29,496 nt of DNA from Ophiosphaerella korrae. Lineage: Eukaryota > Ascomycota > Dothideomycetes > Pleosporales > Phaeosphaeriaceae. The notes beneath the pieces are model-generated. The model saw only the letters and a list, made by a program, of their open reading frames with translations. It had not been told where the DNA came from and did not search any database. Where the stretch lies: contig JALNQF010000447.1 in NCBI GenBank assembly GCA_028456385.1, positions 1 through 29,496 on the forward strand, given 5' to 3'. Numbering within the stretch: position 1 is the first letter of the stretch; every line of letters begins with the position of its first letter. The translations under genes were made by a program, and so were the position numbers. Positions 11,851 through 19,994 of the stretch are shown piece after piece.

Positions 11851-12905
11851 GATCTTGACCGTCTTGTCCCCCGACGCAGACGCTAGCCGGGTCGAGTCAT
11901 GCGAGAAGGCGACCGACATAACCCCATCGCTATGGCCCTCGAGCGTCTGCAGACACGCGCTCCAGCCATCACCTATAGCCGGTATAATAGTGATCCATTC
12001 CGGCTCTTCGTGCTGAAAAAGCCTTCTGATCAAACTCATCCTTGGACTGAACAACAGCGCAGATCCATACGCCTGGAGAGCGCTGTTCTCAATAGCTCCC
12101 TTGTGATACATCACAAATCGATGCGCATCCTTGACAAGCTTAGCAAATGCACTCGTTTCTCCCCCTCCCTAGCTTACATTAGTCTAATGATTGTCGCAAC
12201 TACAGCAATTGAGCAGGGCATACTTGGATGAGTTACTGGAGCTTCTCTACTGAGACAACACCCTTTGGCACGCACTTGCACAGACTAAGAGCTTCCAGCT
12301 AGTAGAGAAACTTCTCTTGCAGGAACACATCGACAATGCCTCCGTCCTGCAGTGCATTGTTGGAGCTCGCTGAAGACGTGAGATTCGAGTCGAATAGATG
12401 GTCGACCCAGTACTCGCATGCATATGCGATCTGCGGGAGGATGCTGTCCTTAATCCGCTCTGCCACCCCCTCTGTTCGCGCTCCTAGCTTCTCCAAGCCG
12501 CACATATCTCTCTGCAGCGTGCTGCGCATTGCATTGAGGAGGCGATAGGTCACACGCCCTTGCTCCTCTGCTACTGCGCCGTTAAACGCCTGCCGGCCGT
12601 TGCCTAATGTGAAGTAGACAGGTGAATAAAGGACACGATGCCTTGGCGGACAGCGAGAAAGGAGTCGCAGTGGCTGACGAGGTCGGCGACTTTCTAGACG
12701 TTGTCAAATTGATCGCTCGGGAAGCCAGCCACAACTACAACGAGCTTCTTGAGATGTAGCGGCCGGAAGGCTATAGCGACCGACTGGAGTACGTCCTTGC
12801 AGTACTCTACTGTCTTGATATCCTTCTGCGCTGAGATCTGTGCCATCATCCGGTTGTACAGCGAGCCAAGTCCAGATGGCATCGCCTGCAGCACCGCTCG
12901 AGACG
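11850..12905 (-). pseudogene. NACHT-WD40 NLR (HET-E/HET-D type) pseudogene, copy 1
   Basis: The minus strand carries consecutive pieces of a fungal NLR of the heterokaryon-incompatibility type, which in intact form is a nucleotide-triggered immune/allorecognition receptor. From high to low coordinate: GLGSLYNRMMAQIS and EYCKDVLQSVAIAFRPLHL (post-NACHT winged-helix-like region, 12894-12710); LVSHCDSFLAVRQGIVSFIH (about 12690-12630); YFTLGNGRQAF to YWVDHLFDSN (12610-12390); LEALSLCK (12290); FVMYHKGAIENSALQAYGSALLFSP (12125-12050, quoted in part); then one WD40 blade (CLQTLEGHSDGVMSVAFSHD, with SASGDKTVKI after it). Breaks: a TAG at the codon after DNV (CAG to TAG), a short deletion with frameshift near 12615, more frame changes at 12230-12150, and loss of all but the first WD40 blade. 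The N-terminal HET/NACHT P-loop part is absent. Confidence 0.88.
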
Positions 12906-13537
12906 TGCAAGTGGATAATGTGGCTGACTAATCAGCCACTAGAGTTAAGAATTCCGATCCGCGACGCTCGATTCATCTCGCGATTTTCGCCTTGCGCTCA
13001 TGTTTGTACACAAAAACGGATTAGTGCGCGTTTTCTGTGCATCCCTAGTTTCAGATGCGACGATCTTGTTGATTTTACACACACATGTGGATGGCTGTGT
13101 GCCTCAGCAAGAAGCTAAGTATTAGTCTAGGCAGCCGCTTTCTAGAGGAAACACTCGGATGGATGCCTGAAGCGATCCCGCTCTTTACCACTTGACCGAT
13201 TCCCTCGACCACATACGGGGCACAACCACGCCTCGCAAAACAAGCATGGCTAAACTGAGATAATCGGATTGTTGATACGAGCAATATGCTTATCCTGCTA
13301 GTGGGCGAATGACGATGCAGTATCTGGGAGAAACAGAAAGTATAGTTGAAAGAAGACGGTGCAAGTGGTGGTGAATAGTCATAAAGAAAACGGTGAAATC
13401 AAAATAACGAACGTTGACTACATCAACTCCGAAACAGTATATAGAAAATTCCCCAACAAATCGTTGACATCTCCTTGGGTAAGCACTATCAACAGCATTC
13501 AACGAGTGGCTAGTAGTTTTCAAGCTCCAACCACGAT
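12906..13537. other. Intergenic, no supported gene
   Basis: Short open frames occur on both strands (for example a minus frame at 13284-13075), but none shows a domain, convincing introns or a clear initiation context. Codon use looks random. It probably includes the 3' flank of the minus-strand orphan gene ending at 13538. Confidence 0.5.
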
Positions 13538-13888
13538 TTACTTCCTCTCCTTGAAGTCATTTTCGAGCTTCGCTCTTACTTGACTCCCATCCGTATCAAC
13601 ATTCGGGTCCACTGTGCCCTTTGCCAAGATAGCGTGACTATCCTTCTGGGCGGCCTCTTTAACCTTCTTATCTGTTGCATTTTTGTTCGCTTGTATGATC
13701 AGCTCAGGCTTGCCGTCGATATCCGAACCCTTGTCAATCCTGAAATTGTAGTTTGCGTCGTTCTTCGGGGTACGACTTGGGAACAACCTCTGTCCCCTAG
13801 GAGTGTTGGGCGCTTTTTGCATAACTTTGTCCCACTGGACATTGTTGAGGAATGTTTGGAGTGTTTTGAAGGAGATGTCATGAGGCAT
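13538..13888 (-). CDS. Hypothetical orphan protein, 116 residues
   Basis: I do not recognise this gene. The ATG at 13888-13886 opens a 116-residue frame starting MPHDISFKTLQTFLNNVQW and ending ENDFKERK before the stop at 13538. The protein is hydrophilic, has no cysteine and shows no signal peptide or membrane segment. Its C-terminal half is rich in Lys, Asp and Asn (for example DKKVKEAAQKD), so it is probably disordered or helical. The open frame continues 10 codons upstream without an ATG. A good intron candidate (GTATTT ... GCTGAC ... TTTCTTAG, about 13959-13911) lies just upstream and would fall in the 5' untranslated region, because the upstream exon has an in-frame TGA. It is divergent from the AIM9-like gene. 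A chance frame cannot be excluded, but the length and the well-formed intron support a real gene. Confidence 0.55.
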   Translation of the reverse strand: MPHDISFKTLQTFLNNVQWDKVMQKAPNTPRGQRLFPSRTPKNDANYNFRIDKGSDIDGKPELIIQANKNATDKKVKEAAQKDSHAILAKGTVDPNVDTDGSQVRAKLENDFKERK

Positions 13889-13910
13889 ATTGGCGGCTAG
13901 GAAGCTTCTA

Positions 13911-13959
13911 AGAAACAAAGGTCAGCACGGGACGGAAAAGTAATTGAGCGAAATACCCT
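13911..13959 (-). other. Candidate 5'-UTR intron of the orphan gene
   Basis: On the minus strand a GTATTT donor is followed about 35 bp later by a GCTGAC branch-site-like word, a pyrimidine run and a TTAG acceptor, for a total of about 49 bp. This matches the size and signals of the introns in the AIM9-like gene. The acceptor lies 22 bp before the ATG at 13888. Confidence 0.5.
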
Positions 13960-14697
13960 CATCCTAATATGATGATATTTCCAACAACGTAGAAGTTCGA
14001 TATCTTACTCTTGATAGGGGTCCTACGTAATTTGACGTATAAGAGGTTCAGGGTAGTCAATGGCAAGGGTGCTTCGAGAACGAGTTGTGATGAGATAGAG
14101 AATTAGAGAATTATACGGTAAAGACAGATCATTTATATACTTCTACTTCATAGACATGTGTCTGAGTATAGATCCCTTAGCGCTCGTACATATGTGTGAT
14201 CGCGCTTATTGGACACTATTTTGATACTTTCACTCGTCGACAGTAAGAGGACTGAACTAATTTCCCTCTAGTAAGTCTTGCTCATGCATCTATTGGACAA
14301 GATAGATGCAATCTGTTGCAAGCGCCGTTTCGTCTTGCCGCGAGGTAATCGAAGAATTAATGTGCCGGTCAGACCTAGTGACTAGAGTCCCGCTCCTTCT
14401 CGCTGGGGACGTAAGAAAATGAGCTCAGGGACCAATGGGGGCCGCAACCTTAGAGCTGGCGAATTCTAAGCGCCTAGTGGTTGCGGCACCGGAAGGCTGG
14501 ACGGACGCAATTGCACCATTTGTGAGGAAGATGGAATTAATTGGAAACGACAAGCACGGACAGTGAGCGCTTGCATCCGGAAACTATTTGTTCCGTGAGA
14601 GCTAAGCGCCCGCCAAGCCTGTGCACGGACCATTCCAATCCATCCATCTCGCTCGAATGTGCATCAACTGACTTTCACAACCCGAACATAATCTGCC
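13960..14697. promoter_or_regulatory. Divergent intergenic region between orphan gene and AIM9-like gene
   Basis: About 0.74 kb separates two divergent genes and must contain both promoters. It has a repeated AGAGAATTA word at 14096-14113 and a 9-bp perfect inverted repeat with an 8-bp loop (TGCATCTAT at 14285-14293, ATAGATGCA at 14302-14310). No TATA box stands out in a fixed position. Small open frames here (for example 14541-14768) overlap the start of the kinase-fold gene and look like chance. Confidence 0.5.
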
Positions 14698-16636
14698 ATG
14701 CCCTCGCTTTTAATTCATCTCCAACGCCTTGGAGTTACCCCCAGATACAACACTCTTCAATTCTTTAGTCGCTTTCTCTCGCCATCCTTTGGGTCGTTTC
14801 GATCTCCTTTTCGAACACCTTTTCGAACAATGTCCGCGTGTCAAGATCGTGACTACGAAGATTACTACCGCTACACCAGTGGGCGCTGGCTATGGGATGA
14901 GGATTCTCAGCTTCGCGAGCGGTATAAACGCTTTAATGTGTCTGAGCTTAAGAAGATCGCGGCTAAAAGTATTGGCGCGCAGGCTTGCGTGTCTATTAGC
15001 AAGCTTGCTGAAGGCGGGTTTAATAAGGTCTTTCAGCTTGTTATGGATAATGGTACTATCGTGATCGCACGTATACCGAACCCTAATGCTGGGCCTCCAT
15101 TCAAGACAACCGCATCTGAAGTTGCTACCATGGATTTTGTATGTTAACTCGTTCACCGCAATTTCGAGATGTCTAAGCTAATACGATTGAGTTCTTAGGC
15201 TCGGACTGTCCTTGAGATCCCCGTGCCAAAAGTCTTGTCCTGGAGCGGAGAGGCTGAAAACCCTGTAGAATCAGAGTACATTCTGATGGAGGTGGCTACT
15301 GGAAATCAGCTTGGCGAGGTTTGGGATGAGATGGAGCTTCATGATAAGCTCAAGATTGTGGACGATATTATCGCTATCGAGAAAAAGTTTCTGTCCCTAT
15401 CATTCACTCGGTCTGTTTCTCCAAACTTGTATACTTATGCTAGCATAGTTAACAGAAGACCACAGTTATGGAAATCTTTACTTCGCGAATAACGCTTTCC
15501 CAGGCTGCGAAAAAGCTGAAATTATTGGTGAGATACCGCAATCATTAAAGAAAGAGGTGGAGAATCGATTTGTAATAGGCCCAGTCGTTGATCGAGGTTT
15601 CTGGCACCGAGAACGAGCATCTATGGGTATTGATCGTGGCCCCTGTGAGTTATATTGTATACAACTACAAAGTTGTACTAATGTTACTTTATAGGGAAAA
15701 GCCCTCAGGATTATCTTAGAGCAATTAGCCAACGAGAGATTGCCTGGATAGGTAGTCACGCCGCTGAAAAGCCGCCAGGTGGTCTATTTGCAACGTCCGA
15801 AGCACAGCGCACTCCAGATGCCCACATTGTCCTTTATAGGAAGTTTCTGGACGTTGCTGAATATCTATTGCCTAAGGGAGATCAGATTAGGCCTACCCTA
15901 TGGCATTGGGATATTCATGCCCCTAATATATTCGTTGACGAAGATCATGTCACTAGTCTTATTGACTGGCAGGATACATGGGTCGGCCCTTTGTTCCTTC
16001 AGGCACGACACCCGCGACTTGTAGATTACAACGGAGAACTCATAATGAGGCTACCTAAAAGCTACGACGCCCTTGAAGATGGAGACGAAAAAATACGTAT
16101 TCGGACCCAAGTTGAGAAGTCGATTGTCTTGTGGACATACGAAACTGAGACTAAAAACACAAATCCGATCCTCTACGATATTTTGCACATAAATCAAGGG
16201 CGTACGAGGCGCGACACTGTAGACTTTTCTGCTAACACGTGGGATGGAGACATTATTCCCTTCAGGCAATGTCTTATCCGCATAGCACGGTATGTTTGGC
16301 CTAATACCCACTACTTAAAGTTAACCTAGACCGCTAATACATAAGAGCTATAGTCACTGGAACGAGATCAACACCGAAATCCCCTGTCCAATAGAATTCA
16401 CTGACGAGGAGATGAAAGCACATCTCCTAGATGGGGAAGGCTGGAATGAGAATGCGGACTTCTGGGACTCACTCCAGGGGTTTGTACATCGCGATGGATG
16501 GACATCAAACGAAAATTATGAGCAGGCACTTGAAATGTTCGCACAGCTTAGAGAGCAGGGATTGCAGAGCCTGAGTGGCGAGGAACGATCGGCGTTTGAG
16601 GAGAGCACACGCTGGGCTGTAAGAAAGCCTGAATAG
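14698..16636 (+). CDS. AIM9-like mitochondrial protein, aminoglycoside phosphotransferase (APH) fold
   Basis: An apparently intact five-exon gene. Exons are 14698-15138, 15199-15410, 15466-15644, 15695-16289 and 16354-16636; every intron has GT...AG ends, 50-64 bp length and correct phase. The product is 569 residues from the first ATG, or 525 from the ATG at 14830. Residues 1-44 are rich in Arg, Ser and Phe with no acidic residue, like a mitochondrial presequence. A nucleotide-loop-like KLAEGGFNKVF lies near residue 103. The catalytic loop HWDIHAPN (15904-15927) fits the HxDxxxxN motif of APH kinases, and LIDWQDT (15958-15978) supplies the metal-binding Asp. The C-terminal DGEGWNENADFWD and FVHRDGW blocks match fungal proteins usually named altered inheritance of mitochondria protein 9. 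The substrate of this family is unknown, and kinase activity is inferred. Unlike its surroundings, it shows no RIP stops. Confidence 0.9.
15139..15198 (+). other. Intron 1 of the AIM9-like gene
   Basis: This intron has a GTATGT donor, an AGCTAATAC branch-site-like word and a TTCTTAG acceptor, and is 60 bp. It splits the frame in phase 0 after the codons for MDF. Reading through gives a stop after two codons, so splicing is required. Confidence 0.85.
15411..15465 (+). other. Intron 2 of the AIM9-like gene
   Basis: Donor GTCTGT, acceptor CCACAG, 55 bp. Splicing rebuilds an Arg codon (CG + T) and joins LSFTR to YGNLYFANNAF, the sequence expected in the family. Without it the frame ends at the TAA near 15490. 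Confidence 0.85.
15645..15694 (+). other. Intron 3 of the AIM9-like gene
   Basis: Donor GTGAGT, a GTACTAATG branch-site-like word and a TTATAG acceptor, 50 bp. Splicing rebuilds a Trp codon (T + GG) and gives DRGPWKSPQDY, as expected in the family. Confidence 0.88.
16290..16353 (+). other. Intron 4 of the AIM9-like gene
   Basis: Donor GTATGT, a CGCTAATAC branch-site-like word and a GCTATAG acceptor, 64 bp. Splicing rebuilds Arg (CG + T) and joins RIAR to HWNEINTEIPCP. Read-through would stop at 16329. Confidence 0.88.
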
Positions 16637-17542
16637 ATCGGGAATGTGTAGTTTAGAGAGACATATATGACCTAAACCCAGACTTCCCGCTTGCCTGAAA
16701 TACAGATTGGCACAATAATTGAATTAGAAGAAGTCCGGCACTGATGCCGGCCTAGGGATGTGTCAGATGAGAGCTACTCAAATGAGAGCTACTCAGCTGA
16801 GAGCTACTCAGCAATACCGCAGGCATGCCGGCAACGCCTCCGCACAGCGATATCACGTCAATCAGAACCAGCAGCGCCGCCAGCAGTAGCGTTGACTCTG
16901 CTGGCTGCAGCGCGGGCAGCCATGACGTTAGGGATCGAGATGGCGATCGAGATGGAGATCGGTGGGGCGCACGCGCGCACCCCGCCACTAGCCACGCTAG
17001 CTCCAACTCAACGTCAACGTACCATGGAGAACCAGCGAGCCAGACCATCACATGAGGAGCCGACCTACTGCGGCATAGATAGGGATGGAGCCGACCGACT
17101 GCGGGAGATGATAGGGTTAGGGTTGGAGCCGAACCACTGCGGCAGAGATAGCAGAACTCCACTCTCCGTGCCCACCAACCTCGGCGAGAGGGGTAGACTC
17201 GAGTATATAGAGGAGCTGGAATACGGGTAGAGAGTTAATCAGAGTTAATGAGGATCAATCAGTTTACTCACTCTATTTAATTAACTCAATCAACTTCATT
17301 ACTAAATCAATTATCACGTTCTTGTGCCACTCTTATCAAACCGTGCACCACCTCCAAAACCCCTTCAAATCTGACAGGATGATACGGAGCGCAGGTAGTA
17401 CTTATATATTACAAGAGCCAGACCCTCTTCTCTTTGTTGCCAAGTCTCTCGGCGTTACAGGCCATCAAGGTGTTGTTAAGACCTTCCTTAAGTGGGAACG
17501 AGATAAAGCTCCTGATGTTAAGGCGGGTGCAAAGGTTGGTTC
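16637..17542. other. GC-rich, repeat-bearing stretch without a recognised gene
   Basis: Three 15-bp units (ATGAGAGCTACTCAx) lie at 16767-16811. A short GATCGAGATGG-type repeat lies at about 16933-16962. A GGAGCCGACC-ACTGCGG unit occurs three times between 17057 and 17142, with TAGGGTTAGGGTT between two of them. A 156-codon frame at 16760-17230 spans these repeats, but its composition follows them and no domain is visible. A further 78-codon plus frame at 17322-17558 is also unrecognised. A decayed LTR or transposon leader is possible (TATATAG near 17202, then an AT-rich tract at 17233-17315), but no matching terminal repeats were found. Confidence 0.4.
16767..16811 (+). repeat. Three tandem 15-bp units
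   Basis: ATGAGAGCTACTCAA, ATGAGAGCTACTCAG and CTGAGAGCTACTCAG follow one another without a gap. The period is a multiple of three, so they would encode a repeated ES-Y-S-type peptide if translated, but translation is not supported. Confidence 0.85.
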
Positions 17543-18080
17543 TCAAAAGATGATCTGAGGTTGGGTGGATACAGGTGGTAACCAATGTGACGCTCCTCTA
17601 GCTGCTACCGCAGCGTAGCTGGCCGAGCCACCTGTCTGTAGCCCTTTGTACTTGATCTGCCTCGTCATCTCCAAGTTGGCCTTACCTACCTCGATCGCTT
17701 CCTTGGCTGCTGCTCTTGCTTCTTTCCCGATGTCCATGTTTTGTTGTACGTCTGTACGAAGTGTGCGGACGGTATCCATAGTGTCCTTAAGTTCGTTCTT
17801 AACGGTATTGTATCTGCGTAGTGCTCTCCGATGCCGCTTTGGTTTCGATTTGCGAGATGCTAAGCGCGTCGCACACCGTGCTGAGGTCGGGGGCGTGTTG
17901 AATTTTTAGTATGAATGTCAGCATGCCGTGGATGATGATCTTCGCGAGGTCTGCCGGCACGGGGTGGCCGTAGGTGCGCTCGATATCTGCCAGCGCGTCG
18001 TGAAGGTAGGTGCTGAGGCGTGTAGCATGCTCGCGGAATGGGGATGGCCATGCGGGCTGCTGAGGCCAGGGTGTCGCCAT
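17543..18080 (-). pseudogene. ORF1 (gag-like) fragment of a Tad-type LINE retrotransposon
   Basis: The minus strand opens at the ATG 18080-18078 with MATPWPQQPAWPSPF, then YLHDALADIERTYGHPVPAD, HAPDLSTVCDALS and ETKAASESTTQI. After a one-base frameshift near 17805 the frame continues as NELKDTMDTVRTLRTDVQQN, GKEARAAAKEAIEVGK and ASYAAVAARGASHW. A Pro-rich start, a long Ala/Lys/Glu helix and an SYAAVAA block before an RNA-binding part are, as I recall, typical of ORF1 proteins of fungal Tad-clade LINEs. The frame is cut at 17543; the zinc knuckles, ORF2 endonuclease and RT are missing. The breaks are not of the RIP type, so this copy was not strongly RIPed. No signs of the 3' end or poly-A tail. 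Confidence 0.7.
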
Positions 18081-18700
18081 GGCACTTCAGTCGCAGTGGG
18101 CGCTACTGCTGGGTGCTGGCTAGCCGGTTGGCGTTAAGAGCGTCCGTTTGTGTGCGATAAACTGGGTAGATTCCAAAAATAGTGTTCTCGCTGTTTGTTT
18201 TGCTTTTTCCGCCCTCGACTTGGGCTTAGGCAATGACTGCGCACACAATTTCGAGGGTGTTTGGTAGCCCAGTATTCGAAAATCGGCCAGGATGGATCTT
18301 CATCTCGCGTAGTCACAAATACACATCAAGATCAGCAGAGCGACAACACGGCGTATCATGAGCAGCGTAGTTACACAAGCGCTTTCTCGCGCCGACTCAC
18401 CCGCACTTCCACTTCGTGCCTCACAGCGGTTCAACTTGCCGCCATCGACAGACCTTCTACTGCCGTATCAGGGACTAGCTCATGCGGTGGCTGATCAAAT
18501 ACGGGAGGCCAAAGCTCTGGATAGCCTATCTTCTACCAATTGGAAAAACATATCTTCGCTGACTAGCCTAGATCAGTTCGCCTGATCTTCATCCCTAACC
18601 GACCCGCTATCCGTTCATCGACGGGCAGGAAATCACCTAGACGTTAACGATGATTATTACCACAAATCTAAAGAAACCGAGTAATTGGTTGAGACAATTG
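18081..18700. other. LINE 5' flank and unassigned sequence
   Basis: Sequence just above 18080 may be the LINE 5' untranslated region. A 75-codon plus frame at 18358-18585 (starting MSSVVTQALSRADS, ending SLTSLDQFA) has no recognisable domain and no clear intron or start context. I see no other gene. Confidence 0.4.
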
Positions 18701-18724
18701 CTCTCAAATAATCGGAGGCTGTAC

Positions 18725-19116
18725 GTGGTGGAACTCATCTTCGAGAAAGGCTCGGCAATACGGCAAACTCGGATGCAATGGTACAATGTTGGTGGCGGAG
18801 AGGCTGCGTATCTGTAGATCTAATTAGCTCATGTCGGATTTTGGCTGCAACACTGAAACGGCAAGCCCGTGACTACAAACCGAGATGATTCAGGACCGCC
18901 TGGCTTCAATGGGGCTTGCTCACGACCCTTGATTGTGCACTCTGTAGCTAGCCAGCCGGAGGAGGCTACGAGCAGATTGTAAAGCTGCTGCTCGACAATG
19001 ACGCCGACGTCAATGCGCAGGGTGGAGAGTGCGGCAACGCACTCGAGGCGGCTTCAGTTCAAGGCCACGGGCGGGTGGCAAAGCTATTAGTCAACAAGGG
19101 TGCCGTCGCACTTTAG
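18725..19116 (+). pseudogene. Ankyrin-repeat fragment
   Basis: A clear pair of ankyrin repeats is encoded at 18952-19116: GGYEQIVKLLLDNDADVNAQ, then GNALEAASVQGHGRVAKLL and NKGA before a TAG. The G-xxx-hVKLLLD-xGADVNAQ pattern and the GNAL-AAS-GH helix start fit the ankyrin type common as C-terminal arrays of fungal NLR and related proteins. A weaker unit (VVELIFEKGSAI) lies in frame +1 at 18725-18766, with stops and frame changes between. No start codon, effector domain or further repeats are present, so this is a relic of a larger gene. Strand is opposite to the WD40 relics, so it is not simply their continuation. Confidence 0.75.
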
Positions 19117-19990
19117 AAATGCACTGAAACCCTCTAAGCCCTTGGCTCCTACCGTATGCCATTTGGCGAGCCTTTCTGTTTTTGAAGCTGTATTATCATA
19201 GCGAATGTGGTCTTGTACATGCTTGCAGCCGTGAAATGGCCAGAAGCTGCTGCCATTCTAACGCCGCCATATTCCTAGCCTTGGTAATCCATAATTCAGC
19301 CGTGTTGAATCGATTACACCTATCAAGATTGCTAAATTGCGCGTTTGGGTGGATACAATTGAGGTTGAATGGCCTTGAGATAATTGTGCTCGTTGGAAAG
19401 CCAATTTATTGTCTAAGAAGTTGATAGACTGATGTTGGACCAGGATGGCTCACTATATACACTAAGGCTAAACCCAAAGTAGCCACCTCAGCCGACTCAC
19501 GCCAGGAGCAGCCATCTCTAGTGTACAAGGTGACAAGGTAGCGATATATGGGTAAGTGCTAAGGATATCAATTCCAACAAAATTATCGTCGAGGGGTGTA
19601 ACCCTATTGTGCTATCAAGCTATTGCGTATGATTCATAAGATAGAACAAAATCACTTGGGATAAATCTCTTGACATAAGACCACTTTTGATTACTTACTT
19701 GGCATAAGGCTACCTGGCATGAGACTGCGTGGCATGGGATTACGGAGGTCCTTAACATGAGACCACAAGGTTGGCATGGGACTAACCGAGATGGGACACT
19801 CGCTGGCGACAAGTGAGAAAATTTGAAAAATGAGCATAATGATTCTGTCTGGGTATTTACCATCCGATATTCTCAAAAATAATATGAAGTGATCCATTGC
19901 AAGTAAGTGCAGGTGGCTTATTCGACTAAAGGCACTGCGTGGATTTTTCTGTCGATTTCAACTATTCAACCCACACTTACCCTTGTCTCG
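19117..19990. other. Unassigned island sequence with a degenerate repeat
   Basis: No supported gene. Short frames on both strands lack domains or begin at non-ATG codons. The only structure is a degenerate, roughly 16-bp repeat at about 19667-19800. Confidence 0.5.
19667..19800 (+). repeat. Degenerate tandem motif cluster (CTTGGCATGAGACTA-like)
   Basis: About seven related words occur in 130 bp: CTTGACATAAGACCA, CTTGGCATAAGGCTA, CCTGGCATGAGACTG, CGTGGCATGGGATTA, CTTAACATGAGACCA, GTTGGCATGGGACTA and a weaker CGAGATGGGACACT. The first three and the fourth are nearly adjacent; spacing widens afterwards. This is an old minisatellite or repeated binding-site cluster. Confidence 0.6.
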
Positions 19991-19994
19991 CTCA

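Noticed and set aside
11504..12231. Several plus-strand frames of 70-170 codons
   Set aside because: They lie antisense to the NLR relic, whose minus-strand reading shows clear WD40 and linker blocks.
13155..13215. tRNA-like D-arm words on the minus strand (GGTCAAGTGGTAAAG)
   Set aside because: No GTTCGA-type T-arm, no matching acceptor stem, and no anticodon stem at the right spacing.
13290..13523. 77-codon minus frame downstream of the orphan gene
   Set aside because: Begins at a non-ATG codon, shows no domain, and probably lies in the 3' flank of the orphan gene.
14541..14768. 75-codon plus frame upstream of the AIM9-like gene
   Set aside because: It overlaps the gene's first exon in another frame and has no domain.
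15411..15490. Apparent frameshift and stop that would make the AIM9-like gene a pseudogene
   Set aside because: A 55-bp intron with GT...AG ends removes the stop and restores the family sequence exactly, so the gene is intact.
15478..16311. Minus-strand frames across the kinase-fold gene
   Set aside because: They are antisense to confirmed exons with family motifs.
16760..17230. 156-codon plus-strand open frame and a 136-codon frame on the other strand
   Set aside because: Both follow the GC-rich tandem repeats, have low-complexity composition, show no domain, and lack supporting introns or context.
16742..17337. A complete solo LTR with TGAT...ATCA ends
   Set aside because: No target-site duplication and no second copy in the window; the ends were chosen to fit.
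19182..19424. 80-codon plus frame
   Set aside because: Begins at TTG rather than ATG and shows no domain or intron signals.
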